Origin: Saposhnikovia divaricata
Taxonomy: Eukaryota; Streptophyta; Magnoliopsida; Apiales; Apiaceae
Direction: 5' to 3'
Assembly (NCBI GenBank): GCA_036435485.1
Contig: CM071595.1
Span: forward strand, 100,370,580 to 100,434,579
DNA length: 64,000 nucleotides
Shown: positions 12,492 to 24,524 of the stretch, one piece after another
How positions within the stretch are numbered: position 1 is the first letter of the stretch
How the letters are laid out: every line of letters begins with the position of its first letter
The notes under the pieces: model-generated
Database searches by the model: none
Told to the model about the DNA's origin: nothing
The model's input: only the letters and a program-made list of their open reading frames with translations
Translations under genes and position numbers: made by a program

Positions 12492-12505
12492 GAGCTCTGA
12501 TACCA
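12492..12505 (-). other. Primer-binding site (initiator tRNA-Met)
   Basis: The minus strand reads TGGTATCAGAGCTC, which matches the 3' end of plant initiator tRNA-Met over its first 12 bases. It lies four bases from the LTR end at 12510. It primes minus-strand DNA synthesis and fixes the element's orientation. Confidence 0.9.
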
Positions 12506-12509
12506 TTTT

Positions 12510-15500
12510 TGTAACACCCCTAGATCCGGGGTCAACGATCCAGGTTGTTACGCCATACTAGATTCCAATTTTATCAATTACCATTCCCGTTTATTAACCA
12601 TTTTATTAATTACTAATGTTCTACGTTGGCAATGACCCCTAAGTCAGTAACATCCATCATAGGTTATAAGCTCAGAGCGAAAGCAAAATAATACTTAGTG
12701 CACCAATACAATCCAAAGAGTTAATTTATTACAGGCCCAAATGTTTTAATCTAAACAGGGTTTAAAATCCACAAAAGTTGTCACCGCAGGTGGTAGTAAA
12801 GGTGGGATAGTTTTATGGATTTCAAAAGCTTACACAGGTCATGCTTGTAAATAAACCTAACCAATCTAATCTGTATGCCTATCCAACTTAGCCTGCTCAC
12901 CGGTGGTAATGCTACTGGGTGCGGCCTCGGTACCTGTCTCGTAAATAGCCTCCTAAACTTATGACCAGTTAGCACACTTTTTTGGGGGGTCTGCCTTGTC
13001 CTTGCCATGCTTATCTGTTGTTATTTGTGATATATATAGAAAAAGCAAGTGTGAGCATAATTGCCCAGCAATGTAATAATAGTACTGCAAGATAGTGTTT
13101 TTATATCCGAAAACGGAGTGGCATAATATAATATACTACAGCTTTTAAAACAGCATTAACTTCTCTTGAGTCATTTTAAAACAAGAACGTTTGGATAAGA
13201 ATCTTTTCTTGATAAGTTCAACACCGACAACACTATCGGTACTGGAGCACCTGGGCTTTCAGTACAGTGTAGCGGCACAATTCCAATTGGAAGGATAGGA
13301 CTATTCCGGAGCACACCCGGTACAAGGTGATCAGCCATTGTACCGTACAAAACAATACTTCGCTACTAGTAGACGGGTGACTTACCTACTACAGAGGTCG
13401 TGGCCCGACCGCATACGGGTCTTTAGCTGGCTACCCGCCAGTGCAAATATCGTGATGGCTATCCGCCACCCACATCGATATATGCATAACCGGATGGGCT
13501 TGCTACCCGCAAGTCGTTCCAATTCAAAACAACCTCCAGTCCCAGAGTTATTAAACCAGGTTTGAAACCTTTTTAAAATCGTCACTTCCGAAAGAAAACA
13601 TGGAAGTATCTTCATCTCACAGGTTGACCTCCATCAATTGATCCTTTCTACTCAGGGAATTCTTTTCAAATCAACTTGGGAGTTATTCGGAGTTTTCTTA
13701 AAGATTTTTTTTTTTTAAAATCTGACCCTCCTTGATAAGGCAGGGCCACTACTTGGGTTTATAGCGAAGGGAGAAAACATTTCTAATTACTCCCAAAACT
13801 TTGTGTTCCCAAATTTGATAAGTTCGTAAACTGTTGGGGTTGTATTTACGAAATGTAGGTAATTATAAAATATTTGAGAACCCCTTCTATTTTTTAAATA
13901 TTTTTCTGAAAGCCAGAAAATATTTAAAATAATTTTTAAAGGCCATAAATAATTTTTAAATAGGCCAAATGGGTTTTAAATAATTTTAAAATAATTTTTG
14001 AATATTTAAATCATTTTTAAATAATAATAATTAAATAATAAATGATTATTAAATAAATAGACAATTAATCATTAATTAAATAATTAAATAAATTAATTCT
14101 AAATGAATATTTAAATTAATATTCTTTTAATTAATAAATATTCAAATAATATTTATTAAATAATTTAAAATAATTAATTCCGATATTTATAAATTTTAAA
14201 CTATCGGAACTTACTCGATTATCGAAAATATACGTCTCCGGGGCTACCGGGTTTTACATAAAATACTCCGACTCCCGACTTATATCAAAACTACTTACGC
14301 TCTACCCGAGCCTTGATCACAGCCAGATATGTACGTATAAATCAGTGGGGTGTATATATATGCACGAAAACTTTACAAGTACTTACAGAAAATCATACAT
14401 GCATTTATAGATTTCTCATAAGACATATATAAAACAATGCATGCATTTATATCACAACAACAGTTTTTAACATACTTTAAGTTGGGATATAGAAAACTTG
14501 CTTGACGAAGTCTGTGAAGTGGATGCGTACGTACTAGGGTGACGATCTATAATCAACAAGGAAACGGTAGGGTTAGTTTCGTATTCGAACCAGGTAACCT
14601 ATGTTCATATAACGAGACTAATTTCCTTAAAGGACTCTTAGTGTTTATGTTGTACTTATACACTTATGGTAACGTTCCTTGTCCGAATTAAAATTACCAA
14701 TTTTATTCGGATCGAGTTTGTTTGACATTATTCATTCGTCCCCTAACGACATTTTTCGTTCGCGCAACTTTGGTTCGAACATTTTTTATAAAATCGAGAA
14801 ATTAAGCTTTTCGTGAAATTCTTTTTTCCAGTCCATCCTTACTGCACTTAGGTCCAATTATCAATTTTTCATGTCTTATAATCTTTTACAAGGCCATTAA
14901 CCAAAGCCCAAAAGACGACCTTCCCCTATTATGAAATTTACATGTACAATTTCGACTCTACGATTTTTATAAAATTGAAAAATTTATATTTTGCCTTAAT
15001 TCCTTTTGGACAGTCTTCCTCACTGTAAGATCTACCTGCACAAAAATTTTCATAATTTTATTCATTTTACTAATTGAGCATAATTCTTAAACCGTAAATC
15101 GTTTTTAGGTGATTCAAATTCTCATGTAAACTACAAGATCATATCTTCATGTTTCCAATCAGTTTGGTTCAAAAATAGCATTTTACATAATCGTGGTTTT
15201 CTGCACAAATTAATCTAACGCAAATCCGGCATTATAACGGTTATATTTCGATTATTCCAACTTCTCGTATATACAAAGTACATCATCAAGGCAACCAAGC
15301 AACCACAACATCATAATATCATCATCACAAGTCTTAAAATTCAGTGGCATCTCCATTTTACCATGATCCAAGATTTTTCATAAAATCAAAAGCTCATAAT
15401 CATTTAAAGTCTCAAAATCATGACATATATCTCAATCTTTGTAAAATCTCTTAAAATCAAAGATGACAAAGTTTGATTGAGACTTGATTACCTTCTTGGA

Positions 15501-16988
15501 GCTTGAGAAGTCTTGCTGAAGCTCAATACACCACAATCTAGCCTTGGTTGGTCTTGATCTACCTTAATCTTAAAGATCAAATAATGTTCTTACATGAGTT
15601 CACTATTCACCAAACAACTTCATGAATTTTTCTACCCTATCTATACTCCATGAAAAATTATGAAACTAAGTACATATCTTGAGTATATCTTGAGGAAGCT
15701 TAGGATTAAATTTCAGGATTTATGAGTAAGAGAAAGTGGAAGAAATTTTTTTTCTTTTCTCCTTGTTGGTATGGTTCGGCCGAGAGCAAGATGGGAGGGA
15801 GTGGGAGAGATTTTTGTGACTTGATTTGTATTATGTACACAATAATGTGATATATCTTGGGTTTATAAAAAGGCTACTTGCTAGGTTAGTCAAAATTCTA
15901 AGTCTAAAAAGGCTAGAAGTATTGCTTGGTGATCTTTAAATTCATGTAACTATGTTTCTAAGTATTTAGTTTAGTTTCAACTAATTCCTAACTACTTAGT
16001 TGGCTTGGTTGTTGACTTGGTTACCATATTGTCTACCACCTTGCATGTAGTTGTATAAGCTTTGCATGGCACTTGCTAATGTTAATTATTTTCCAATTTT
16101 TATTCCATCATTTCCATGCAAACTAATTTTTTTATCCATGAAATGTTCTCAACGTATAAAATATTTTCAAGTGTTCTTCATTCCACCAAATCTCTGTTGG
16201 GTTTAAACCCAATACGAATAGTATGGGTTTTGGTGATCCAAAACATATATGGATTGGGTAATAATTATGTGTTTAGATAATTATTATAGATGGTATATTT
16301 AGATATCAAGTATGATAAGGATTGTAATTGGAAACCAAGTATGAAAAGGATATCTTGGTGGCTAACTTTGTGATGGCTATATATACATAGTCATATCGTA
16401 TTTGTCTGTGGGAAGGTGAAAGCTTAAGAGATGTAGTCTTAAGTATTGTTTGAGGATGCTTGAGCATTGTTGGCTCAAGTATCGGGTTGGGACACCGTTA
16501 AGGTGTTATTGTCTTGATGTATTATTGATATTGTTAAGATTAATAATACAAGTTTGGGACGTGGGTGTTTCCCCGTCAAGTATTTGTGTGTTCTTATTTT
16601 GTGCTTTGGTAGATCTTGTCAACTTATCGATTGGTTATGTGTGTGCTCTGTTTTGGTGATTGTGAATCTCGGATTGTGTAAGTCACTTAACCTAACAATC
16701 TCATCTTAGTGCTTATTCCATATAAATTCCCATGTTTATGAATCCCTTGGTCGTGTCACGGTTTTCGTATTTATCGCTTTTCGAAAATTGTAGGTCATTA
16801 ACAAAGCAGGAATTTTTGATTTCTGACGGCTTTTGCATACACTCATTTCACTTATATAATCTTAATATGAAATTAAAATCCTCAAATTTCCATTACATAA
16901 TCTTGGGTAGGATTTGTTTTTCTTACATACCGGAATTACTATTCATCCGGGTCTTTTCTACAGTAGTACAAAAATCAGTGTTATTACA
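12510..16988 (-). repeat. 5' LTR of the Tekay-like element (with nested copia LTR)
   Basis: The LTR runs from TGTAACACCCC (12510) to TTATTACA (16988), 4479 bp including a 503-bp nested copia solo LTR. The AT-rich part at 13860-14180 is full of TTAAATAAT-type repeats. The segment 13200-13560 has decayed short repeats around GGCTACCCGCCA and TGCTACCCGC. Small open frames here (for example 12781-13615) have no recognisable product. Confidence 0.85.
16190..16702 (+). mobile_element. Copia solo LTR nested in the gypsy LTR, TSD ATCTC
   Basis: A 503-bp segment begins TGTTGGGTTT (16195) and ends CCTAACA (16697). It is flanked by perfect 5-bp direct repeats ATCTC (16190-16194 and 16698-16702). The matching position in the other LTR copy (about 6294) is uninterrupted. 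The TG...CA ends, the 5-bp duplication and the absence of internal sequence identify a solo LTR. The strand is inferred from the TGTTGGG start and is not proven. Confidence 0.85.
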
Positions 16989-18300
16989 ACTTTTGTGATC
17001 AAAATGAGGTGATTGTATTCAAGAGTGTTGAGTGAGGAGCAACTCCAATCTTGTAATGCATTCATATTTAGTGGATTCGTGATTTTACCCTCCCTTGAGG
17101 GGTTTTCATGTTAATTTGTTGTGTTCTTTACTTTCGTGTTTGTTATTTTGTTTAATTAACGTTGATTTATAATGGATGCGCAACATTTTATTTAAAACTA
17201 ATGGTAGTCCAAGCGTTAAAATTCTGGTGGTTTACCAACACTTTTCTATGCTGATTTGGAATAATTATTGTCATGGTCTCTTCACAATTATTTATCATGA
17301 CTCTGACAGCCTAAACCTCAATACTTATAGAATATACGACTTGGTTGGTCTTGAGAATCTATTCCAGGTTTACAGTATTAAAACTAAACAATGCATCAGT
17401 AGTGGCGTAGTGCTTTAATTATTGAGTTAAAGCCAGATATTAGTGTGGTGCTTGCTGTCTCTAGTTCCTTAGAACAAGAACCTTTGGACAATATTTGTTT
17501 GCGGGTTTGTTGTGTGATGTGCAAAGTTGCAATTGAATCTAGGGGGACTAAGAAGAGGACTTAGAATAAGACCATTCCTAAAGGTGCAAACTTGATTAAA
17601 TTCAAGTTTCAATTTGCTAACCTTCCTTCTACTAGAACTGATTTGCAGGGTTAAGACAATGTTGTCCACACGCCTATTGTTGAGGGCATATCTCTTGATG
17701 TTAAAAGGCGAATGAACAGAAAAGAAGTTAAGCTTGAAAAGTTGTATGAAGTTGTTGATGTTATTTTTGTGATGGAATTTAGTATGGATCATAGTGGACT
17801 ACTACACTTGGGGATTGTGTGGTACTTGAGAAGCTGCATCTAGGATGATTCTCTCCAGGTTGATCGTGCCTGCTAATGAGAGAGGAACAAGACTTGTTTT
17901 ATATCAACAATCGAAGTAGTGGTAGGAATGAAGGAAGCAGGAAGGCTCTGGCTTCAGAAGCGGGTTGGCTTGTTACCATTGTGAGCGGATTTGAGCTAAA
18001 CATTGCGTTGGACTCTGTGTCGCAATCTGTATATGAAGCCATGTTGCTTAGGAGGTGATACAGGCAGGAGCCTTTGTGTTGTTGCAAGAGAAGAGATTCT
18101 ATAACTGGACAAATTGTCATTTAAAATGCAAAAGGATCAGCTTGATCAAACAAAGAACATGGCCATGGTGGTCTCTGATATTTGCAGGATTTATAATATG
18201 CTCTCAACATCAACAAGTGTAGGTACTATTTTGCAGGGAGCTTATGTGATCCAGGTTGCATGAAGGGGCACATGGACTGTGAAAATGGTGCTGGAGATGG
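16989..18300 (+). other. Possible decayed coding remnant, family not recognised
   Basis: Several plus-strand frames read like old coding sequence. One is at about 17530-17815 (contains KLEKLYEVVDVIFVMEF). Another runs from about 18040 to 18265 with one stop (contains MAMVVSDICRIYNMLS and STSVGTILQGAYVIQ), interrupted by frame changes. I cannot match them to a family. Codon-like texture is the only evidence, so this may be a degenerate transposon or gene fragment. Confidence 0.25.
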
Positions 18301-19330
18301 TTGGTGACGCAGCACGGAAGCCAAGAAAAACAAGCACTAATCCTCACCAGGACTCTTACACGAGAAATCCTTAAAAACCTTAAATCCATAAAGCGATCCT
18401 TGAATCCACAAGGAATTTCAAGAGGAAAATCTCTGGGGTTTTAATTTCAATAAAAGATTATCGTCTAATAAATCACGATTTTGTTTATATGATCTTAATC
18501 AATTGATAAACAATAATATTAGTGATTATCCCATGAGATACGGGATATACTTTAGTAACAACTCATCAAGAACTGCATACGAGTTTGATCCACTATAGAT
18601 AGTGGTATGTAGGCAGTTTGCGGGATTCTTTCGAATCTTCTTCGACACATTAACACCTTGAGGTACTGAGAGCACGTATGTACTCTTGTGTGACACAGCT
18701 TAATTAGAGTTCTTGGCAGGCCAACACATCGATATTGTACAGTTCTTGAGCTCTATTCTCGCAGATTCAGTATAATTTCTCGAGAAATCACCTCTCGTGT
18801 TCTTCGAAAGCCTAGCTGTGAGCCTTTCTGGATCGCTAATCGACATCACATTTTACGATGCTATTTCAGCAAAGACCTCCACGTAGTCATGCTAAAATCC
18901 TCAACATATTGTAAACTTGATTTCACTCATTTTATGGAGTTTGGGTATCTGTAATGAATTCTCATTTCTTGTTTATAAAATTTAATTTAAATAGGTAGTG
19001 AAAGAAAAGTTGTCAAGTTGAAAGTAATTTAATTGGACTAAACTCCGAGTAAATCAATGGGGTTTGTATATTCTACTCCTGAAACAAGAAAATAACAAAT
19101 AAAATATATTGATTACAAAATTATAGTTATTTAATTAATTTAGTCCTGATTTTATTTGTTATATAACGCGAAGCTTAATTCAGTTTCTACAAAATTACGC
19201 TTCATAGAATCTTATGTACGTGCAAAATCTGCACCAGTGTGCACAAAATACGTCTTTCTTCTTATAATTCTTGTATAAAAAAAAAGTTTATTTGTCAACA
19301 TTCCTCTAGCCATAAGCCCATGACTACACC
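18301..19330. other. No gene seen
   Basis: AT-rich DNA without a recognisable coding region. The segment 18330-18960 has the texture of an LTR or leader (an accumulation of ATCC/CTTG phrases), but I find no paired terminal sequences. Confidence 0.3.
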
Positions 19331-19339
19331 TTTAACTAT

Positions 19340-19556
19340 GGGGTGTTTTGGGTAACTTTTTTCCAGAATAAGTCAACTTATTTTAAGACAAAATTAGAGA
19401 TTCCTAACTTTCCAACTTATTTTCCAACTTATTTTTGCAATTTATTCAATTTTAAACATACATTAAATACTTGTATAAAAAAAAATATCAAAATATAAAA
19501 TTTTTACCTGAAAATAAGTCCATAAGCCCATGAAATAAGCTTAGCCAAACAGGCTA
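19340..19556. mobile_element. Possible hAT-type MITE
   Basis: The left end reads GGGGTGTTTTGGGTAACTT. The right end, reverse-complemented, reads GCCTGTTTGGCTAAGC, an imperfect inverted repeat of the type seen in plant hAT-like MITEs. The interior carries AATAAGT/ACTTATT phrases in inverted pairs. No clean 8-bp duplication was found, so the call is tentative. Confidence 0.35.
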
Positions 19557-19641
19557 TATATTTCAATGCATCCGTCTTATTTTATCCTTGCAATTATTAA
19601 GCCGTCACAGATACTTTTTTCTCGTTGTAGTATTAAAGTAA

Positions 19642-20340
19642 CTAGCATGATAGCCCGTGCAAGGCACGGGCCACATTCTAATTCATATAACATTTTTTTA
19701 ATTTTGCGATAAAATCAATTTTATCCTCTTGTCCGTCTATTTTATCTTTCACGTGCAACGGTCTATCGATTCAATAGTTATAATCATTTTAAATTTAAAT
19801 TATTAGCACACTCTAAATTTTAAGAATCATATTTTTAGTGGTACTTGTTTAATACGAGAAGAATAACCAACAAAAGTGGTAGATTAGAATTAATCGTCAA
19901 CTATCAAATATTTCCACGATAATAGTGTTTTTCAGTAGAAATCTTAAAAGAATCACCACGACAACAATTTTTTAACTACTTTCAATTTTAGCCACAACAT
20001 ATTTTAAATATCTATTTTATCTTCTACCCATATGTCTACCTCATATCTTCTCCAATATATTACTGATCAGGTAGCCTACCTCACATCTCTTCCAATTTAT
20101 TACTGATTAGGTACGTTCTCACTTCAGTCTCTTTCCGGCCATTATCCTTCCACCTCGCTATACCTCTCAGATCCGTTCCTTCCTTCAACCACATCATATA
20201 TGCACATTCATTTTGCCACACCACCTCTCTTTCGTCTTTAACAATCTCAAATTTGTTCATCCTTCCTCTCTTCGATCATCTCTCATTCTTCTTTACAACC
20301 TCTCATCGACCTCCATTTTCATATTTATATAAAATTATTG
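19642..20340. other. Repeat starting with a CCCGTGC...GCACGGG hairpin
   Basis: The segment starts ACTAGCATGATAGCCCGTGC, followed directly by AAGGCACGGGC, a GC-rich hairpin in AT-rich DNA. A related start occurs at 34389 (ACTAGCTTATAACCCATGCA). Both are probably left ends of the same class of non-autonomous element. At 20049-20115 a phrase (CTCCAATATATTACTGATCAGGTA) is repeated imperfectly. I could not define the right end. Confidence 0.4.
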
Positions 20341-21273
20341 TTGTTGTAGTTACGAGCTGAATAGGTATTATGATAATAAAATAGTTAATTGTGATACTTC
20401 TCACACATTAAACATGTATACGTTTTTCAAATGTTATTGTGATAACACTATATTTTTTTAATTTCAATCAAACTCGTCTAACATTTGTCAACAAATTGGA
20501 TTAACATATTATTCTCAACTATTTAGTTGTATTACCGTTTGTTCCTAAGTTGATAAAGATATTGATGTACCTATTCTTTTGTTGGTATTTATTTGATTGT
20601 ATTTCGTAACTAGATATCCAAATTTAACACTAAATGAATTCATGTTGTTTGGGAATGGGTATCAGGTCAATTCAAGGTCAGGGAGTGCTCCTTAATTTGG
20701 AGTATCCTACTTTCACGCAATTCTCGTTCAATCCATTTGCCCCTCATTCTTCGAGAATCAGAAAGATCCTTTTCAAGTTTGAATTAGTTCATTTGGAATC
20801 TGGGTTCTTCTATATTTACTTAGTTTACTTATTTTCTTTTTAATTTTTTTTAATATTTTTCCCTCTTTTTTTTTCATATCATTCCTTATGTCCCATAGGT
20901 TTGATCATTTGCCGAAAATATTAAGCCTACTAAAGGCACCAAAACAGAGGGAAAGTCGAAAGTTGTCATATAAAGGATATGAATTGTGCATTTCAAATAC
21001 TAATTTCAGATGCTCACGATTTCGATAGCCATACCAGTGATTTGGCGAATTCGAACAAAATCGTTGAACCTGTTCCGATTCTTGAACGAGAATTATTTCG
21101 CTCCTGATTCCTGCCCCGAAAGGAAAATAGGTATCCCCGCGAGAAATCGTGAATTTTAATTTTCTTAATTAATATTTCGAACTTATTTTTAATTAAAATT
21201 TTGAACCTAATCATTGAACCTGTATCGATCCCAAAATGGGGATTATTTTCCTCCCTGATTACTATCCCGAACA
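20341..21273. other. Unassigned AT-rich DNA
   Basis: I see no gene here. The part 21040-21270 contains phrases around CCTGATTCCTGCCCCGA that recur in looser form at 21215-21275 and lead into the tandem duplication. Short open frames on both strands are not convincing. Confidence 0.3.
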
Positions 21274-22067
21274 GAGAACGAGGATCCCATGAAAAACTGA
21301 AGATTCTTATTTTTTTTAATTAAAATTTATATATACTCTAAAATATTGGATAATAAAATTATTTTGATAAATCATGATAAATTTATTACTATATTATAAA
21401 TAGCGATTTGAATTACTTTTTTATAATAAAAGATGAAAAATATTATTAAAATTAATTTTTTTATGAAATGTTAAATTCATAAAAAAATTGAATCTTTGAA
21501 TTACATTTATTTTTAATAATCTAGAATATATATATTTAAAAATTTATTTTTCTTAAGTATGATAATCGACTGGGGAACGGGAATTGGGGATTGAGCCATG
21601 ATGCTTTAATCCCCCAAATTTTTATTTTATAACATTCCATGTTTCTTGTCCCAAACTCGAAAAGTTTCTCGAATCTCCAAACGGGAAAGGGATTAGATCG
21701 GGGTCGGGCAGACCGGGAGAAATGCTCATCTATAAATATTGTCATTCGTGTACCATTTGAATGTGTATAGTATATATTTAAAGTTCTATATATTTAATAC
21801 ACGTACATTCAGTTGGTTATTCATTCTGTTAAAAATATCTCACATGTTCTTATCATTTAATTAGTTTTATAAAGAATAAATTTGAAAATTGATATTAAAG
21901 CGAATGTAGCAAGTGGATTGCTTGCGTATGCAATTATTGATTTTAAAAAGTTTATCATTAAGTATTCTACCGTTGTGATAATATATGCGAACATAAGAAT
22001 ATTATTATTATTAAAGGGAATGTAGCAAGTGGATTTTTTGTGTATGCAATTAATGATTTTAAAAAGT

Positions 22068-22165
22068 GTATCCTAAAGTGTTCTATTGTAGTGGTAATAA
22101 TGTGGACAAAAGAAGATTGGTACATGGACGTCAAGGGTTCAAATCCATTGAATTTTTTTTTTTTT
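22068..22165 (+). repeat. tRNA-like (SINE-like) module with poly-T tail
   Basis: The segment carries a box A-like phrase (TTGTAGTGGTAATAATGTGG) and a box B-like phrase (GGGTTCAAATCC) about 35 bp apart, then a run of 14 T. A second copy is at about 23311-23405. It resembles a tRNA-derived SINE or a tRNA pseudogene. The cloverleaf is not complete. Confidence 0.4.
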
Positions 22166-22230
22166 TAATATTAACATGATTGTAGGGATATTTTAGTAAA
22201 TTACTAAATGGATGAAAAAACCTTGTTAAC

Positions 22231-22237
<7 letters not shown>

Positions 22238-22290
<53 letters not shown>
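22238..22290. repeat. (TA)n microsatellite
   Basis: A long run of TA dinucleotides that is reduced to two short stretches in the second copy of the duplication (about 23471-23490). The length difference fits replication slippage after the duplication. Confidence 0.95.
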
Positions 22291-22292
<2 letters not shown>

Positions 22293-22341
22293 GGATGAGT
22301 TCTTGGAGTATGTATTTAATGAGTTATAAAAAGGTTTAAAA

Positions 22342-22436
22342 AACTTCTTTGGTGTAGTGGTTGGAGATGTGAAAGTAATAATCCTTTCTTTACATAAGGT
22401 CATGGGTTCGATTCTCATGACAAACATTTTTTTTAG
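22342..22436 (+). repeat. Second tRNA-like module with T-rich tail
   Basis: Box A-like GGTGTAGTGGTTGG and box B-like GGTTCGATTCTC are spaced about 45 bp apart, followed by a T run and a conserved tail (GGCAAATTAGTAAATTACTA). The counterpart in the other copy is at 23551-23635. The box B motif GTTCGATTC matches the tRNA consensus. This is probably SINE-like and not a functional tRNA gene. Confidence 0.45.
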
Positions 22437-23694
22437 TATTAATATGATAGAAGGGCAAATTAGTAAATTACTAATAGGCTTGAAAACCCTTGTTGGGAGA
22501 ACGAGGATCCCATGAAAAACTGGAGATTCTTATTTTTTTTAATTAAAATTTATATATTCTCTAAAATATTGGATAATAAAATTATTTTGATAAATCATGA
22601 TAAATTTATTACTATATTATAAATAGCGATTTGAATTACTTTTTTATAATAAAAGATGAAAAATATTATTAAAATTAATTTTTTTATGAAATGTTAAATT
22701 CATAAAAAAATTGAATCTTTGAATTACATTTATTTTTAATAATCTAGAATATATATATTTAAAAATTTATTTTTCTTAAGTATGATAATCGACTGGGGAA
22801 CGGGAATTAGGGATTGAGCCAGGATGCTTTAATCCCTGAGCTCGTTCCCATCCCCCAAATTTTTATTTTATAACATTCCATGTTTCTTATCCTAAACTCA
22901 AAAAGTTTCTCGAATCTCCAAACGGGAAAGGGATTAGATCGGGGTCGGGCAGACCGGGAGAAATGCTCATCTATAAATATTGTCATTCGTGTACCATTTG
23001 AATTTGTATAGTATATATTTAAAGTTCTATATATTTAATACACGTACATTCAATTGGTTATTCATTCTGTTAAAAATATCTCACATGTTCTTATCATTTA
23101 ATTAATTTTATAAAGAATAAATTTGAAAATTGATATTACAGCGAATGTAGCAAGTGGATTGCTTGCGTATGCAATTATTGATTTTAAAAAGTTTATCATT
23201 AAGTATTCTAGCGTTGTGATAATATATGCGAACATAAGAATATTATTATTATTAAAGGGAATGTAGCAAGTGGATTTTTTGTGTATGCAATTAATGATTT
23301 TAAAAAGTGTATCCTAAAGTGTTCTACTGTAGTGGTAATAATGTGGACAAAAGAAGATTGGTACATGGACGTCAAGGGTTCAAATCCATTGAATTTTTTT
23401 TTTAATATTAACATGATTGTAGGGATATTTTAGTAAATTACTAAATGGATGAAAAAGCCTTGTTAACCTATAATATATATAATATATATAATGGATGAGT
23501 TCTTGGAGTATGTATTTAATGAGTTATAAAATGGTTTATAAAACTTCTTTGGTGTAGTGGTTGGGGATGTGAAAATAGTAATCCTTTCTTTATATAAGGT
23601 CATGGGTTCGATTCACATGATAAACATTTTTTTAGTATTAATATGATAGAAGGGCAAATTAGTAAATTACTAATAGGCTTGAAAACCCTTGTTG

Positions 23695-24420
23695 GCATAT
23701 AATATATATGCATATAATATATATAAAGGATTGCGGAAGCATGGCATATCGCCGAAACTTAAAAAACATTGACAATAGTTAATATGGGGCATCCTGTAAT
23801 GCAACACTTTTAGGATGAAGTCAAAAACATACGACAAAATTTGTTTTCCCCAACCGTATTCAAAATCTAACGCAATCGAAAATTTTGGTTGTCATCTTAC
23901 TCTTTTCCAAAGGAAAAAAAAATATCATTTGTAGGTTCCGTCTGTCAGACTTCAAATATTGCGCTTACAATATATAATTCGATAGGGAATGGCCTTGATT
24001 AGATTGAAAGTTGTTTTAAGTGACGGGAATAATTATTTTTACACATGATAGATTATATGTTCATTTTTTTATTTTTTATTTTTTTACAATTTATACTATT
24101 TTTGAAATTTAAGAAAAAAGGTTCGCTAGCACAGTGAAATTTTATCGATATTTTTTTGGTAATTAGTAGGTATTTCTTTTTTGTTTATTGTTTCTGTTTC
24201 GTACATTATTATCCACTAGTACAAGTCATGAGGTCATATACCACAAAAGAAATGTGTTGAAAACTACAATTCCGCATGGACCCAAATTCTTACCTCTTTA
24301 AATTCACGGCCGAACAAGTAAACTGCAATAATCCATTGGTCGTGCTAATCATGTGCCATTCTTTTTTATCCTCACTTAATGCCAAACCATTGAATCCTGC
24401 TCCCTCCCACAACCATCCAA
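23695..24420. other. No gene seen; upstream region of the 24525 gene
   Basis: AT-rich DNA lies between the duplication and the host gene. A TATATT at about 24426 is a candidate TATA element for the gene at 24525. Nothing else is recognisable. Confidence 0.4.
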
Positions 24421-24524
24421 ACACATATATTCGACCTTGACACACAATTTTTTATCCATCTTTTCTTGCATTCTAAGCTCTCCCCCTTTCACTACCAAAA
24501 TCTTTCTAACAAGTTATAATCTAT

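Larger units (their letters stand above)
5062..16988 (-). mobile_element. Tekay/Del-like Ty3/gypsy chromovirus, 3' LTR truncated
   Basis: This is a complete gypsy arrangement read on the minus strand: 5' LTR (16988-12510), tRNA-Met primer-binding site, an extra ORF, gag, protease remnant, RT, RNase H, integrase, a chromodomain-like tail, polypurine tract, and a partial 3' LTR (6579-5062). Gene order and the chromodomain-like tail place it with chromoviruses. The long LTRs (about 4 kb without the nested insertion) and the GGGGTGTTACA terminus fit the Tekay clade. Stops and frameshifts in gag and pol make it non-autonomous. The outer part of the 3' LTR is missing, so no target-site duplication can be read. 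Confidence 0.85.
21274..23694. repeat. Tandem segmental duplication, two copies of about 1.2 kb
   Basis: The segment starting GAGAACGAGGATCCCATGAA occurs at 21274 and 22497. The two copies (21274-22496 and 22497-23694) are near-identical over their whole length, differing by a few substitutions, a short loss at 21600 in copy 1 (CCTGAGCTCGTTCCCAT is present only in copy 2) and microsatellite length. Each copy contains two tRNA-like modules with T-rich tails and two related blocks starting GAATGTAGCAAGTGGATT. No gene lies inside. Confidence 0.9.

Noticed and set aside
13338..13615. Overlapping open frames in the Tekay LTR
   Set aside because: Non-coding LTR sequence with short repeats; the frames oppose each other.
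22342..22425. Functional tRNA gene
   Set aside because: Box A/B-like phrases are present, but there is no complete cloverleaf or anticodon arm, and the module is repeated with T-rich tails.
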